58,897 nt of DNA, taken from Micavibrio_A sp040381535 (GTDB lineage Bacteria; Pseudomonadota; Alphaproteobacteria; Micavibrionales; Micavibrionaceae). Shown here piece by piece: positions 58,240 to 58,897 of this stretch. The notes under the pieces were generated by a model. That model worked only from the letters and a program-made list of their open reading frames with translations. It had not been told where the DNA came from and did not search any database. How positions within the stretch are numbered: the first letter of the stretch is position 1; every line of letters starts with the position of its first letter. The stretch lies in assembly GCA_040381535.1 (NCBI GenBank), contig JBEIHF010000011.1, forward strand, positions 1-58,897. The letters are read 5' to 3'. The position numbers and the translations under genes were made by a program.

Positions 58240-58897
58240 TTACAAACCTTTAGAATCCCATCGACGATGAAGCCAAAGCCATTGCGCGGGACGCTTGGCG
58301 ACCCAATCTTCCAAAAGCCTGTGGGCGGACAACATGATCCCCGTTTCATCAAGGCCGCTTGTGTTAAGCGGCGGATGGACCGTGACGCGGAATCTGCAAC
58401 CGCTCAGCCGCTCCACCTCAATTGGTAAAATTGGGATTCCGAATTTAAGTGAAAGCTGCGCGATGGATGTTGAGGTCATAGCGGGGCGCCCAAAAAATTC
58501 TATCGGCTCACCCTGATTGTATTTTTGGTCGATCAAAATTGTAATTCGCCCACCGCCTTGCAGTATTTTCACCATATCCTTCGTACCCGCCATGGATTTG
58601 GGAATGTAACGCGCTTTTTTTTCAGGATTGCGGCATTTGTCGAGAAGCCATGCGACATAAGGATTGTTGGGAATGCGGTAAATACAAGATGAATCCGCAT
58701 TGGCGGGATAATTCATGAAGAACGGGAACAATTCCCAATTGGCGACGTGGCCACCCATCGCAAGGAAAGAGGAGCGCGCACCGATTTTGGTAAGGTGCTC
58801 GATGCCGAAAATTTCTATTTTGTTGTAGATGATGTGGTGCAAATGCGGATATTCGGCGAACACGCGGCCCAGATTGTCCCACATATCATGTATGGTC
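58240..58897 (-). CDS. Lipid A biosynthesis acyltransferase, 5' part outside window
   Basis: The C-terminal ~218 residues of an LpxL/LpxM (HtrB/MsbB)-type late acyltransferase, which adds secondary acyl chains to lipid A at the inner membrane. The HX4E-type catalytic motif GHVANWELF is present. It is followed by the conserved RPAMTSTSIAQLSLKFGIPI region and the C-terminal PAQWLWLHRRWDSK, typical of the family. The frame is open to the window edge, so the gene starts beyond 58897. It lies 122 nt upstream of the aroG stop side; no terminator was seen between. Confidence 0.93.
   Translation of the reverse strand, partial: TIHDMWDNLGRVFAEYPHLHHIIYNKIEIFGIEHLTKIGARSSFLAMGGHVANWELFPFFMNYPANADSSCIYRIPNNPYVAWLLDKCRNPEKKARYIPKSMAGTKDMVKILQGGGRITILIDQKYNQGEPIEFFGRPAMTSTSIAQLSLKFGIPILPIEVERLSGCRFRVTVHPPLNTSGLDETGIMLSAHRLLEDWVAKRPAQWLWLHRRWDSKGL

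Noticed and set aside
1..58897. Mobile elements, CRISPR arrays, rRNA, integrase or att sites beside the tRNAs
   Set aside because: No transposase, integrase, repeat-spacer pattern or tRNA 3'-end duplication was found.

Overview
The window is a gene-dense bacterial chromosome segment of moderate G+C, almost certainly from an alphaproteobacterium. The evidence is conserved gene order: recG/sdhE/mfd; carA..carB..greA; lrp, trxB and a VtlR/LsrB-type LysR regulator followed by an AbcR-like small RNA; and yqeY-dnaG-rpoD. Further support comes from a GTTC-N7-GTTC SOS box beside uvrA and two TTAA-N7-TTAA CtrA-type sites. The species cannot be named. An alpha2-type glycyl-tRNA synthetase and many small secreted or membrane proteins suggest a lineage outside the best-studied orders. 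No rRNA operon, insertion sequence, prophage or CRISPR array was seen.

Layout. 1-67: end of a tRNA-Leu. 80-5341: uridine kinase, a surface-antigen-like protein, uvrA and small unknowns. 5402-12145: glutathione transferase, ssb, a DUF2059 protein, gyrA, a collapsed CHASE3-GGDEF gene, a periplasmic binding protein and coaD. 12306-14691: tRNA-Lys, glycyl-tRNA synthetase, a DUF502 membrane protein. 14692-23461: a large membrane-anchored protein with a C-terminal M15-like domain, recG, sdhE and mfd. 23500-27793: a phosphatase, an AmgK-like sugar kinase, and an O-antigen-ligase-like and a flippase-like membrane protein (envelope functions). 27955-31468: aspartate aminotransferase, an alpha/beta hydrolase and a patatin. 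31574-36600: AbcR-like sRNA, vtlR/lsrB, trxB, an ELM1-family protein, lrp, pterin dehydratase, greA and an EF-hand protein. 36673-41772: carA - beta-carbonic anhydrase - carB. 41850-46749: yqeY-dnaG-rpoD plus an SseB-like gene. 46796-51594: secreted proteins, a CAT-anticodon tRNA, an atypical response regulator, an EF-hand protein and rpsD. 51592-58897: trmJ and gltX, a divergent ClpS-like gene, nadE, class II DAHP synthase and a truncated lipid A acyltransferase.

Most genes are core housekeeping (repair, replication, transcription, translation, pyrimidine/arginine precursor, NAD, CoA and aromatic synthesis). The most interesting points are: a carbonic anhydrase translationally coupled between the two carbamoyl-phosphate synthetase subunits; the trxB-vtlR-AbcR regulatory cassette; the 960-residue protein joining an LPD7-like region to a predicted periplasmic M15-like domain; a ClpS-like protein that has lost N-degron-binding residues; a CHASE3-GGDEF gene deleted in frame; and a small gene interrupted at a canonical -1 slippery heptamer.
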